DNA from: Candidatus Nealsonbacteria bacterium RIFCSPLOWO2_01_FULL_43_32
Lineage (GTDB): Bacteria > Patescibacteriota > Minisyncoccia > Minisyncoccales > MHMH01
Assembly (NCBI GenBank): GCA_001819335.1
Contig: MHMH01000015.1
Coordinates: 1-52,092, forward strand
Length of the DNA stretch: 52,092 bases
Direction: 5' to 3'
The notes beneath the pieces are model-generated. The model had not been told where the DNA came from and did not search any database. It saw only the letters and a list, made by a program, of their open reading frames with translations. The position numbers were made by a program, and so were the translations under genes. Positions 41,947 to 50,900 of this stretch are shown piece by piece (the stretch's first letter is position 1; each line of letters begins with the position of its first letter).

Positions 41947-42375
41947 ATGATTTACTTAGTGGCTGTGCCGGGAGGAAAGGGCTGTCTTTATCCTAAACCA
42001 GGCGCTGAAGGCCAAGATGTTATCTTAGAATTTGACCCGAAAAGGCCGGGAAGCCTTCAAGAGGAAATTTACCACATTAAACTGGGCCATCACCGGGAAT
42101 TGGGCAAAGGAATTTCTCGTAAAAGAAAATGGGAGATGGAGCAAGAAGTCACCGAACTGAAAATAACCATTGGCGCAGTGAATATCAACCAGGCTATTAT
42201 GTGTTTATATAATGTTCGTCAGGACATAATTGCCTCGGCTGATGAAGGCAGGCAGATAGATGTGGAAGACAGGAGGTGGTTTTCTTGGCCTTCTTTTTTA
42301 AGTCAGGTTGAAGAAATGACCGGCGTTTCCCAAGATTATATTCAGGATTATCTTGCTAAGGAATCCAATCAATAA
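41947..42375 (+). CDS. conserved-looking protein of unknown function
   Basis: 142 residues, probably cytoplasmic. EEIYHIKLGHHRE (about 38-50) has closely spaced acidic residues and histidines that could bind metal, but there is no true HEXXH. The rest is mixed helix and strand with charged stretches. AGAGGGA lies 6 bases before ATG. It has its own strong terminator, so it is a single-gene unit between htrA and clpB. Confidence 0.65.
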   Translation: MIYLVAVPGGKGCLYPKPGAEGQDVILEFDPKRPGSLQEEIYHIKLGHHRELGKGISRKRKWEMEQEVTELKITIGAVNINQAIMCLYNVRQDIIASADEGRQIDVEDRRWFSWPSFLSQVEEMTGVSQDYIQDYLAKESNQ

Positions 42376-42416
42376 GCGGTGCGAGCCAAAATATTCGCGC
42401 CGCTTTTATTTTTGTT
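42374..42416 (+). terminator. terminator after the 41947 gene
   Basis: An 11-bp stem (42374-42384 with 42395-42405, one G.U) begins within the stop codon and is followed by TTATTTTTGTTTT. Confidence 0.85.
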
Positions 42417-42457
42417 TTCTTGATTTTTCTTGAGATTTATGATAAAAAAGAATGTAG

Positions 42458-42463
42458 TATAAT
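42458..42463 (+). promoter_or_regulatory. -10 box of clpB
   Basis: A perfect TATAAT, 13 bases before the clpB ATG; no well-placed -35. Transcription would start a few bases before the start codon. No CIRCE or other heat-shock element is seen. Confidence 0.45.
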
Positions 42464-42475
42464 GGTATATATACG

Positions 42476-45184
42476 ATGAACGGCGCAGGCAATTTTACCC
42501 ACAAAGCCCAGGAGGCGATTATGGAAGCCCAAGACACGGCCCGCCAGGCCGGCCAGCAGCAAATTGACGCTTTGCACTTGCTTTTCGCTTTAATTTCGCA
42601 AGAAGGCAGCGTGGTTTTGACTTTGCTTCAGAAAATCGGCGTTGATATTGAGAACTTGAAAAAGAGGGCCAAAAGCGCTCTGGAAAAAATTCCGGTCATC
42701 GCCACACCCCAGACCTTAGGCCAATTTTACTTAACCCAGGATATGGCCAAGGTTTTGGACAGAGCGCGTCAGGAATCAATGAAAATGGGCGATGAGTTTA
42801 TTTCCGTTGAGCATTTGTTTTTAGCTCTGCTTGATACCGAAAGCAAGGCCAAAGAAATTTTAGACAAAGCCAGCTTTCTGCAATCGGGCGAGGCAGCCAC
42901 CCTGGAGTTCGGCAAGTTAAGCTATGCCGAGGCGCTGAAAATCTTGGCTCAAATCAGGGGCGGCACGCGCATCACCGACCCTGAACCGGAATCCAAATAC
43001 CAGGTGATTGAAAAATACGCCCGCAATCTGACTCAGCTGGCCCGGGAAGGCAAGCTTGACCCGGTTATCGGTCGAGAAAACGAAATCCGCAGGTTGATGC
43101 AGGTTTTGTCCAGAAGAACCAAGAATAACCCGGTGCTCATCGGCGAAGCCGGGGTCGGGAAAACCGCTATCGTCGAGGGCTTGGCCCAGCGCATTATCAG
43201 AAAGGATGTGCCCGAAAGCTTGAAAGAAAAAGAAATTATTGCCTTGGATTTGGGCGCGATTATTGCCGGCACCAGATACCGGGGCGAATTTGAAGATAGA
43301 ATCAAGGCTTTGTTAAAAGAGGTGAACAGGGCGCAGGGCCGATACATTTTATTTATTGACGAACTTCATACCCTGGTGGGCGCGGGTGCGGCCGAAGGCG
43401 CCATTGACGCCTCCAATCTTTTAAAGCCGGCTTTAGCCCGGGGCGAGTTAAAAGCTATTGGCGCTACCACTTTGAAAGAGTATCAAAAATACATGGAAAG
43501 AGACCCGGCCCTGGAAAGAAGGTTCCAGCCGATTTACGTGGCTGAACCCTCCATTGAAGATACGCTGGCTGTTTTAAGAGGCATTAAAGAAAAATACGAA
43601 GTCCATCACGGCGTCAAAATCAAAGACGCGGCTTTGGTGGCCGCCGCCGAATTGGCTGACCGCTATATCAGCGACCGATTTTTGCCAGACAAGGCCGTTG
43701 ACTTGATGGACGAAGCCGCTTCAGCTTTGAGGCTGGAAATTGAATCAGAGCCTTCGGACCTGGACGAGTTGAAGCAGGAAATTCAAAAGCTGGAGATTGA
43801 GAAACAATCTCTGAAAAACGAAAAAACCCCTGTTGCTGCTAAAAAAACAGCGGTCATCAACCGCTCTCTGGCTGATTTGAAAGAAAAAGCTCAAAACATT
43901 GAATTGAAATGGCAGACTGAAAAAGATTTGATTCAGGCTGTCCGAACCATGAGAAAAGAAATAGACGACTTGACTTTTCAAACCGAAGTGGCCCAGCGTG
44001 AGGGCGATTTGCAGAAGGTAGCCGAGATTAAATACGGGAAAATTCCCGAACTTTTAAAAGAAATCCAGAAAAAAGAAAAGGCCCTGGTCCGTTTCCAGCA
44101 AAAACACCGCATCATTAAAGAGGAAGTGGGCGAGGAAGAGGTGGCCCAGGTAGTTTCCCGCTGGACCGGCATTCCGGTCACCAGATTAATTGAAGAAGAA
44201 GCCAAAAAATTGGAAAGAATGGAAGATATTATCGCTAAGCAGGTGGTCGGCCAGGAAGAAGCCATTTCCGCTGTTTCTCGGGCTATTCGGCGCTCTCGAG
44301 CCGGCATTGCCGAAGAACAAAGGCCTATGGGTTCTTTTATGTTCTTGGGGCCCACGGGCGTGGGCAAAACCGAAACAGCTCGGGCCCTGGCTGGATTTTT
44401 ATTTAACGACGAATCGGCTTTGGTCAGGCTGGATATGTCAGAATATATGGAAAGACACACGGTCAGTAAAATGATCGGCAGCCCGCCCGGCTACGTGGGC
44501 TATGAAGAAGGCGGCCAGTTAACTGAAAAAATCCGCCGCCGGCCTTATGCCGTTATTTTATTGGACGAAATTGAGAAAGCCCATCCCGAAGTTTTTAATA
44601 TTCTTTTGCAGATTTTGGAGGACGGTCGTTTGACCGATGCCAAGGGCCGGACCGCTTCTTTTAAAAACACTATTTTAATCATGACTTCCAATGTCGGTTC
44701 CGAGCACATTGCTAAAATGGGTTCTTTGGGCTTTTTGGGCGACAACGTCGAAGCCACCAAGGCGGATTTGAAAGAGAAAGTTATGGAAGCTTTGAGAGAA
44801 AATTTCCGGCCGGAGTTTTTAAACAGAATTGACGAAATTGTCATTTTCAATTATCTGGGCAAGCCAGAGATTAAAAGAATCGTTGAACTGGAGCTGGAAA
44901 AAGTGATTCGAAGATTGGCCGATAAAAAAATTGAAATTAAAACAACCGGAAGCGCCAAAGATCTTTTGGCCGAGCAGGGTTTTGACGCCAATTTGGGCGC
45001 TCGACCCTTAAAAAGAGTGATTCAAAAATTGGTGCTTGACCCCCTGGCTTTAAAAATCGTGGCCGGAAATATTAAAGAAAAAGATGAGGTTGTCATTGAC
45101 GCCGAAAAAGACCAGATTGTTTTTAGAATGCCCAGTGATTTAGTGCACAAAGTTCCATGGCCAAAAATATCCTCAAAATCTTGA
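42476..45184 (+). CDS. clpB: ClpB-type AAA+ disaggregase
   Basis: 902 residues: an N-terminal ClpN domain ([17 protein letters not shown] and its repeat near 80), AAA1 with Walker A GEAGVGKT (223-230), a coiled-coil middle domain (about 420-555), AAA2 with Walker A GPTGVGKT (625-632) and sensor [11 protein letters not shown] near the end. The long middle domain points to ClpB rather than ClpC. No IGF/IGL ClpP-binding loop stands out. It rescues aggregated proteins with DnaK. It overlaps the next gene by 28 bases. Confidence 0.95.
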   Translation: MNGAGNFTHKAQEAIMEAQDTARQAGQQQIDALHLLFALISQEGSVVLTLLQKIGVDIENLKKRAKSALEKIPVIATPQTLGQFYLTQDMAKVLDRARQESMKMGDEFISVEHLFLALLDTESKAKEILDKASFLQSGEAATLEFGKLSYAEALKILAQIRGGTRITDPEPESKYQVIEKYARNLTQLAREGKLDPVIGRENEIRRLMQVLSRRTKNNPVLIGEAGVGKTAIVEGLAQRIIRKDVPESLKEKEIIALDLGAIIAGTRYRGEFEDRIKALLKEVNRAQGRYILFIDELHTLVGAGAAEGAIDASNLLKPALARGELKAIGATTLKEYQKYMERDPALERRFQPIYVAEPSIEDTLAVLRGIKEKYEVHHGVKIKDAALVAAAELADRYISDRFLPDKAVDLMDEAASALRLEIESEPSDLDELKQEIQKLEIEKQSLKNEKTPVAAKKTAVINRSLADLKEKAQNIELKWQTEKDLIQAVRTMRKEIDDLTFQTEVAQREGDLQKVAEIKYGKIPELLKEIQKKEKALVRFQQKHRIIKEEVGEEEVAQVVSRWTGIPVTRLIEEEAKKLERMEDIIAKQVVGQEEAISAVSRAIRRSRAGIAEEQRPMGSFMFLGPTGVGKTETARALAGFLFNDESALVRLDMSEYMERHTVSKMIGSPPGYVGYEEGGQLTEKIRRRPYAVILLDEIEKAHPEVFNILLQILEDGRLTDAKGRTASFKNTILIMTSNVGSEHIAKMGSLGFLGDNVEATKADLKEKVMEALRENFRPEFLNRIDEIVIFNYLGKPEIKRIVELELEKVIRRLADKKIEIKTTGSAKDLLAEQGFDANLGARPLKRVIQKLVLDPLALKIVAGNIKEKDEVVIDAEKDQIVFRMPSDLVHKVPWPKISSKS

Positions 45185-45879
45185 GTATCTTCATCGTCGG
45201 CGCAGTGGGCGGCATTTTTGCCGACCAAATTCTCTGGCCCTATTTCATTGAGCGGCCGCTTTTTTATCAGTATAGATTGGAGCAGACGCCGATTTATGTG
45301 ACCCAGAAGCAAGAAACCACCATGTATGTCCAGGAGAATTTTGCTTTAAGGGAAGCAGTGGAGAAAGTGGCCAAAGTCGTAGTTGGCGTCAAAACCAAAA
45401 CCGAAGCACGAGAGATTTTGGAAGGTTCGGGTCTGGTCGTCACTTCGGATGGCCTCATCGTCACCTTGGCTTCGCTGGTGCCGCCGGGCTCTGCCTTTTC
45501 TTTTTTTGTTGAGGGTCAGTGGCCCAATTACCAAATTTTAAAAAGAGATTTGACAAACAATTTAGCTTTGGTCAAACTTGAAAGCAGCAGATTGTCAACG
45601 GTCGGTTTTGCCGACTTGGAGAAAACCAAAGTCGGGGAGCGGGTTTTTCTCATAGGCACGGACTTCAGCACGACCACGCCCCGGGCCGTGGTCAACGAAG
45701 GCATTATCAGTTTTTTTAGCGAAGATTTAATTAAGACGAATATTTTTGAAGACCAAGTTGTTCGGGGCAGTCCTTTATTCAATCTTGAAGGTAAGGCCGT
45801 CGGCCTGAACATACTTGATGAAACCGGCCGGGTTCAGACTATTCCTATCAACGTTATCCGCGCCTTCATCGGTTTGTAG
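45157..45879 (+). CDS. membrane-anchored HtrA-like protein lacking catalytic residues
   Basis: 240 residues: a membrane helix at about 8-25, then a trypsin-like fold. It aligns by eye with the HtrA at 40.6 kb: GSGFIVSEDG against GSGLVVTSDG, TNKHV against TLASL (His lost), QDLAIL against NNLALV (Asp to Asn), and GNSGGPL against VVRGSPL (the Ser position is Arg). There is no PDZ domain. It is probably a pseudoprotease with a binding or regulatory role at the membrane. The start lies inside clpB, so the two are co-translated. Confidence 0.8.
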   Translation: MAKNILKILSIFIVGAVGGIFADQILWPYFIERPLFYQYRLEQTPIYVTQKQETTMYVQENFALREAVEKVAKVVVGVKTKTEAREILEGSGLVVTSDGLIVTLASLVPPGSAFSFFVEGQWPNYQILKRDLTNNLALVKLESSRLSTVGFADLEKTKVGERVFLIGTDFSTTTPRAVVNEGIISFFSEDLIKTNIFEDQVVRGSPLFNLEGKAVGLNILDETGRVQTIPINVIRAFIGL

Positions 45880-45914
45880 CCTTAACAATTAAATTAAAAA
45901 AGGAGGAAACGGTC

Positions 45915-46394
45915 TTGGCCATAAGTAAGCTTAGTTTAATGCGAGAAGAAGTTTTGAGGCTGGTCAGGCAAAATGACGGCAAATTGTCGGTAAGCGACGT
46001 AAAAGCAAGACTCGGCAACCCTGACGTCGCATGCTCATCGATGGTAGATTACATGGAGTTTAATTCTAAAGTTATTTATACCAAAAAGATCGGGACAAAA
46101 AGGATGCTCTTTCTCAACAGAAGAACCCAGGCGGCAGATGGCGTTCCGTTGACAGAAGTTGACTGCGGGCTGATGGCAAGATTTAATCTGGATATTCTTG
46201 ATTTCAAAATTCTGGAAGCGCCCGAGAGCGAATCGTCGTATGGCTTAGCTGATAGGCTAAAAGTTTTAGAAAACCAGGTCGTAGCCAGGGTTGAGCGAAG
46301 TATTCCCCTTAAATTCAAAGTCGCGAAATTTCAAGAAGCCCAAGAAATCTTTCATAAGTGCAGGCAAGAGTTAGCAGCGCTCCAGGTGGTGTGA
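45915..46394 (+). CDS. conserved-looking protein of unknown function (TTG start)
   Basis: 159 residues. The start is a TTG with an exceptionally good Shine-Dalgarno (AAAAAGGAGGAAAC, ending 5 bases upstream), which decides the start. The N-terminal 60 residues (LSLMREEVLRLVRQNDGKLSVSD, then VKARLG) read like a winged-helix domain, and the C-terminus is helical. No family recognised; possibly DNA-binding. A strong terminator begins within its last codons. Confidence 0.65.
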   Translation: MAISKLSLMREEVLRLVRQNDGKLSVSDVKARLGNPDVACSSMVDYMEFNSKVIYTKKIGTKRMLFLNRRTQAADGVPLTEVDCGLMARFNLDILDFKILEAPESESSYGLADRLKVLENQVVARVERSIPLKFKVAKFQEAQEIFHKCRQELAALQVV

Positions 46395-46424
46395 GAACCC
46401 ATCAATCTCGCACCACTTTTTAAT
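46386..46424 (+). terminator. terminator of the 45915 gene
   Basis: An 11-bp stem (46386-46396 with 46406-46416, one G.U), a 9-base loop, then TTTTTAATT. The stop codon is within the 5' arm. Confidence 0.88.
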
Positions 46425-46429
46425 TAATC

Positions 46430-46542
46430 ACCTCCCGAGGGTACTTACCTAAACATTTTCCGAAGGGACTTTTATACCTATTTCTCCAAAAGTTTGTTAT
46501 ACTAAAATAAATACCTCCCGAGGGTACTTCAAGAGGGTACTT
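46430..46542 (+). repeat. ACCTCCCGAGGGTACTT repeats upstream of the RAYT-like gene
   Basis: Two exact 17-base copies (46430-46446 and 46513-46529) and a third partial copy (46532-46542) precede the transposase gene. An inverted version (ACCCTCGGGAGGTG) directly follows it in the hairpin at 47270-47296. Flanking repeats of this kind are the substrates of REP-associated transposases. Confidence 0.8.
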
Positions 46543-46548
46543 AAATTT

Positions 46549-47274
46549 ATGCCATATCGAAGAATATATTTTGAAAAAAATAAGCCCGTCCATATCGTTT
46601 CTCGATCGGTGATAGATGTTTTTAAGCAAAAAGAAGATTGTTATAGGTTTATTTTCCAATTTTATGTTACCAATTTAGGTAAAAGAGGTTTTAATGTCAC
46701 CGCGAAAGATGCTATCAAAGCAGGACAAGCTTTGTTATATGAAGAGAAAATTCCTCCAAGGTTTGTGTCCGAAGAACATTCCTCCTTTGTTTATTTATTA
46801 GATTTTTCTTTAGTGATGAATCATTATCACTTCTATTTGTTACCGACCAGCGAGAACGTAATACCTATTTTTATGCAAAAACTAAACAATGGTTTTGCCC
46901 AATCTTTCAATCTACTTCATAAACGGAAAGATGCTGTTTTTGGAAGTAGATACAAGGGCGTAGTAGTTGAGGATGAATTTCAATCTCACGCGGTAAGTCG
47001 ATATGTTAGCATAATTAATCCTCTTGATATTTTTCAGCCAGGATGGAGAGAGGCTGGATTAAAAAATTCAAACGAAGCTTTTAATTTTTTGGAGGATTAT
47101 GAATTTTCGACTTTTCCGGATAAAATAAGGAAAAGAAAGGCTCAAATATTAGCTCCTCAAGAAATTTTAGAGCAATATGCTCCCTTTTGGGGAGACGAAA
47201 ACGAATATCGAGAATTTGCCGAAGAATTTTTAAAAGAAAGATTAACCTCTTCTCGCCCTGCATTTATTGAATAA
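46549..47274 (+). CDS. REP-associated tyrosine transposase-like protein (IS200/HUH superfamily)
   Basis: 241 residues with the Y1 transposase fold. The HUH motif is H92-Y-H94 in LVMNHYHFYLLP (usually PNHFHLL), and the catalytic Tyr152 is in AVSRYVSIINPLD. KDAVFGSRYKGVVVE matches the conserved FQgRYK-type stretch. Such enzymes cut and join single-stranded REP DNA; chromosomal copies are typically single and domesticated. Repeats on both sides support this. Confidence 0.88.
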   Translation: MPYRRIYFEKNKPVHIVSRSVIDVFKQKEDCYRFIFQFYVTNLGKRGFNVTAKDAIKAGQALLYEEKIPPRFVSEEHSSFVYLLDFSLVMNHYHFYLLPTSENVIPIFMQKLNNGFAQSFNLLHKRKDAVFGSRYKGVVVEDEFQSHAVSRYVSIINPLDIFQPGWREAGLKNSNEAFNFLEDYEFSTFPDKIRKRKAQILAPQEILEQYAPFWGDENEYREFAEEFLKERLTSSRPAFIE

Positions 47275-47297
47275 ACACCCTCGGGAGGTGTTTATTT
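47270..47297 (+). terminator. hairpin at the end of the RAYT-like gene (terminator and inverted repeat copy)
   Basis: AATAAACACC (47270-47279) pairs with GGTGTTTATT (47287-47296) around CTCGGGA. It carries the stop codon and an inverted copy of the upstream CCTCCCGAGGG repeat. Confidence 0.7.
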
Positions 47298-47311
47298 GGG
47301 GATATACACAG

Positions 47312-47339
47312 TTGACAGGGGTTTTCGGGGGCATAAAAT
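47312..47339 (+). promoter_or_regulatory. promoter of the envelope-protein pair
   Basis: TTGACA (47312-47317), 16 bases, then TAAAAT (47334-47339), 8 bases before the ATG. ATATACACA (47302-47310), one base off a DnaA box, abuts it. It shares TTGACAGGGGTTT with the nrdD promoter. Confidence 0.6.
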
Positions 47340-47347
47340 AAAAGTAT

Positions 47348-47914
47348 ATGGCGCAGAGAATTGTTTTTTTGATTTCGGGCATTGTCGTTTTAGTCCTCAT
47401 CAGCGGAGGATTTTTTTATTGGCAGCAAAACCAGGCAGATGTCAGAGAGCTTAATAAAACCCTGCCCGCGGGGGTGAGGGTGGCAAAGAGTTTAATTGGT
47501 AATGAATACAAAGTAGTGAATAAAATAGACGGGTACGATTTTAAGGTGCCGATGGAGTGGAGGGGGATAAAAGAAGTGGAATATATATCAGAGAGAGAGG
47601 AGAGTGGATTTCGCGGTACAAGTATAAATATTGAAGGATTAGAGGGTGGGGCTAGGGGGTTGGGTGTTGATCGTTTCAAGATAGAACGCAACCCAAATTT
47701 AATTGATTGGGCAAAAAATATGTTTAGTACAGTGGGCCTAGATGGCGATTTTAAAAGCGAAACTATTAAAAATTTTGAAGTGATTAAAACGCAAGAAAAC
47801 CTACATTTAGTAGGCATGTATATGTATTTTTTCAAAAAAGATTCGGCAATTTACTCTATAACTAATGGTTCTGAAGAATTCATTCGCTATATAATTACTA
47901 ATGGTCAATGGTAA
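47348..47914 (+). CDS. membrane-anchored extracellular protein of unknown function
   Basis: 188 residues: a single N-terminal membrane helix (5-24) followed by a charged outside domain of strands and helices (FKVPMEWRGIKEVEY, SINIEGLEGGARGLGVD). No family recognised. It overlaps the start region of the giant secreted protein and shares its promoter, so the two may work together at the surface. Confidence 0.75.
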   Translation: MAQRIVFLISGIVVLVLISGGFFYWQQNQADVRELNKTLPAGVRVAKSLIGNEYKVVNKIDGYDFKVPMEWRGIKEVEYISEREESGFRGTSINIEGLEGGARGLGVDRFKIERNPNLIDWAKNMFSTVGLDGDFKSETIKNFEVIKTQENLHLVGMYMYFFKKDSAIYSITNGSEEFIRYIITNGQW

Positions 47915-47936
47915 TTTAAGAGGAGGTAAACCCATA

Positions 47937-50900
47937 GTGATTATACTAATAATCACTATTTTTTTGTTTAGTAATGTCGCTTTGGCAGCAAAGATGAAAA
48001 TCAGCGCCCAGCAGGCCGAAGAGATAAAAAAAGTTTTAGGTATAACCCAAACACTTCTTAATATTTCCAAACTTATCGTAAACGATAACGACTTGGCAAC
48101 TATTTTAAATAAAGCGATAGGCGTTGGCCAAACCGGCACTGACGCCACTTACGGCCTGCTTGTTTTAAGCGCTTTAAACGAAATGGACTTGATGGATTTG
48201 GTGCTTTCGCAAAGATATAAGGAAGAAGCCAGGGATTATTTTAACAAAGTATTGAAAGAAAAGACAGACCTGCTTTCCTATTGGAAAGGCGTAGGTTTTG
48301 ATATCCCCAAAGTGGTTTCTGGTTATATCACCGGGCCCATGGCTGGTTTAACCTTAAATAGTTTTGCTATTACCGACAAAGCCATTGCGATCTTCGGTGA
48401 GTTTTATATTTTGGAAACAATGAAGTTATACGACGGTTTGTGGCGTTATTTTGATGAGAGAAGAAATGGCGAATTGCATCAAGGGGCTTGGGAATTGGCT
48501 GAACCTGAAATGGGTTTTGCGGCACTAAGAGGATGGAGTTTTTCTTATAAAAAGCCATCGGATCGAAATTCATACGAGCTTGAAGCTAAATTTTTAGCGC
48601 TTTGGGATAAATGGGGACCTTACGCCACTCCCTATGGCATAAGCAAAAAATACAAAGACCAGCTAGCTGGCGAGTTGAGAGATACTTTAGTCGCAGCCAT
48701 ACAAACTCAACCCCTTGCCAAAGAAGCGCCGCAATTTTCATTGATAGACAAATTGTATAATCAATTTATCAAGCTGAAAGAGGTAGCAACAACTTTAATC
48801 AATCAAATCAATCCCTTTAAGGCTGGTCCGATAATTGATTTATCCAGGGAATCGGTTGAACCTGGTTTAGCTAATGAGGGGAAAGTGGCAGCCATTGAGT
48901 CTGCGCCCGTTGACGCCCGAAATATTAAATCAGCGGAGAACAGTTCTCCGCTGGTAGAGAGTTTGGCAGAGGATAGTCCCTCGGGAAGTCCGGAGGAAAT
49001 TAAGGAGCCAGAAGAAATTTTAGAGCCTGAACCTGCGCCACCAATTCCTATAACGCCGAAACCAGTACCGGAGCCAGCCTCCAAACCGGCGCCAATTTCC
49101 GGACCAATATTGTGCGAAAGAGATAGTGGTAATCCAACAAGATTCAGAGTTTTTATTGATGAGGTTGCTTGGATGGGAACAGCAAATTCCTCTAACGACG
49201 AGTGGATTGAGCTCAAAAATATCTGGGGCATCCCAGTTAAATTAAATGGCTGGCAGCTTTTAGATAAAGATCGGCAAATTGAAATAATCTTCGGCGAAGG
49301 CGATATTATCCCCGCCAACGGTTATTATCTCCTGGAGCGGACCGATGATAATTCGATGCCGGACGCCAAAGCAGATTTGATTTATACCGGCGCCTTAAAT
49401 AACACCGACGAGGCTTTATATCTTTTTGACGACCAGTGCAATATTGAAGACGAAGTTTTAGCCAATCCCAGCTGGCCGGCCGGAGACAATACTCTTAAAA
49501 AGCCGATGGCAAGATTAGATGTTTTGGATTGGTATAGCGGCGTCAGCACTCCTAGGGGTGAAAATAGCTCTCCGCCAGTAATTCGTTCTTCCGCCAGCGT
49601 TCCAATTCCCTCACCGACACCGTCTTCTATCTCGCCTCAAATTTTTATCACCGAAACATACATTGGAAGCGAGGGCAGCCAAAAAGATGATTTCGTCGAA
49701 CTTTACAATCCTAATTCAGCGGCGGCCAATTTAACTGGTTGGTATCTCCAAAGAAAAACAAGCGGCGCTCAAGATTTTTCTTCTTATGTCCCTCACGAAT
49801 TGTTCGTTGGTAAAACAATCGGGGCCCAAGATTATTTTTTAATCGCTAACGCTTCCTCATCTTTTGCCACCTCAGCTGACGTCGTGACCACCTACCCTTT
49901 GACTGAAAACAATACTCTAGTTTTGAAAAACAGTCAGCAGGAAATTATTGACCAGGTTTCCACCGATAACCCTTCTTTAGGCAAAAGTTATGGCCGTAAA
50001 TGGTCGAGTACCACCCTAAGTTATACGGAAGATTTTGAGGCTCAAACTCCTACTCCTCGAGCTCAAAATCAGAATTCGGCCGCCGAAGATGGCGAGGAAG
50101 AGGAACCATTACCAGTGGTTATTAATGAAGTCGCTTGGGCTGGTACGCAAGCTAATCATTTTGACGAATGGCTTGAGCTTTTAGTAAATTCAACGACCAG
50201 TTTTGACGGCTGGAAGATTCTAGGCACTAAAAATGGAACCACTACGATAGAAATTCCCCTTTCTGGCTACGCTTCTTCGTCAACTTATCTATTAATTGAA
50301 AGAACCGACGATAATACAATCAGCGATATTCTGGCAGATTTCTTTTTTACCGGTGGTTTAGATAATAATGGCATGAAATTAGAACTTTGGGATTCAGAGG
50401 GCGCTTTAGTTGATTCGGTCGATGGTTCTTCCGGCTGGTTTGCCGGTTCGGCTTCGCCCGATTATGTTTCCATGGAAAGAATTAATCCATTAGCGGGGTC
50501 CGACCCCGCTAATTGGGCCGGCAATAATCGAGTTCCTTGGGAAGGTCAGCAAGGGAAAGACGCCGGCGGGGAATGGGTTAACGGCACTCCCAAATCAAAA
50601 AACAGCGTGGCCAAAGAATTAACCACCGTTATCGCCGGTGGTTTTCAAATAGAGAATGATTTTACTTTGGCTTTACTCGGTAGCCCCTATCTTGTGGAAG
50701 GTTCGATTAACGTGGTGGCCGGAGCAAAATTAATTATTGAGCCGGGTGTGACAATTAAGTTTAAGCACAATAATTCTTGGAAGTCAGAATTAAAAGTGGA
50801 AGGAGAGTTGATGGCTATTGGCACCGAAGTTCAAAGAATTATTTTTACTTCTTCCAGCACCCAGCCTGCGGCGGGCGATTGGGAATGGCTTTATTTTAAG

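Noticed and set aside
46430-46542. Upstream repeats of the RAYT-like gene as a CRISPR array
   Set aside because: Two full copies and one partial copy only, irregular spacing and no cas genes anywhere in the window.
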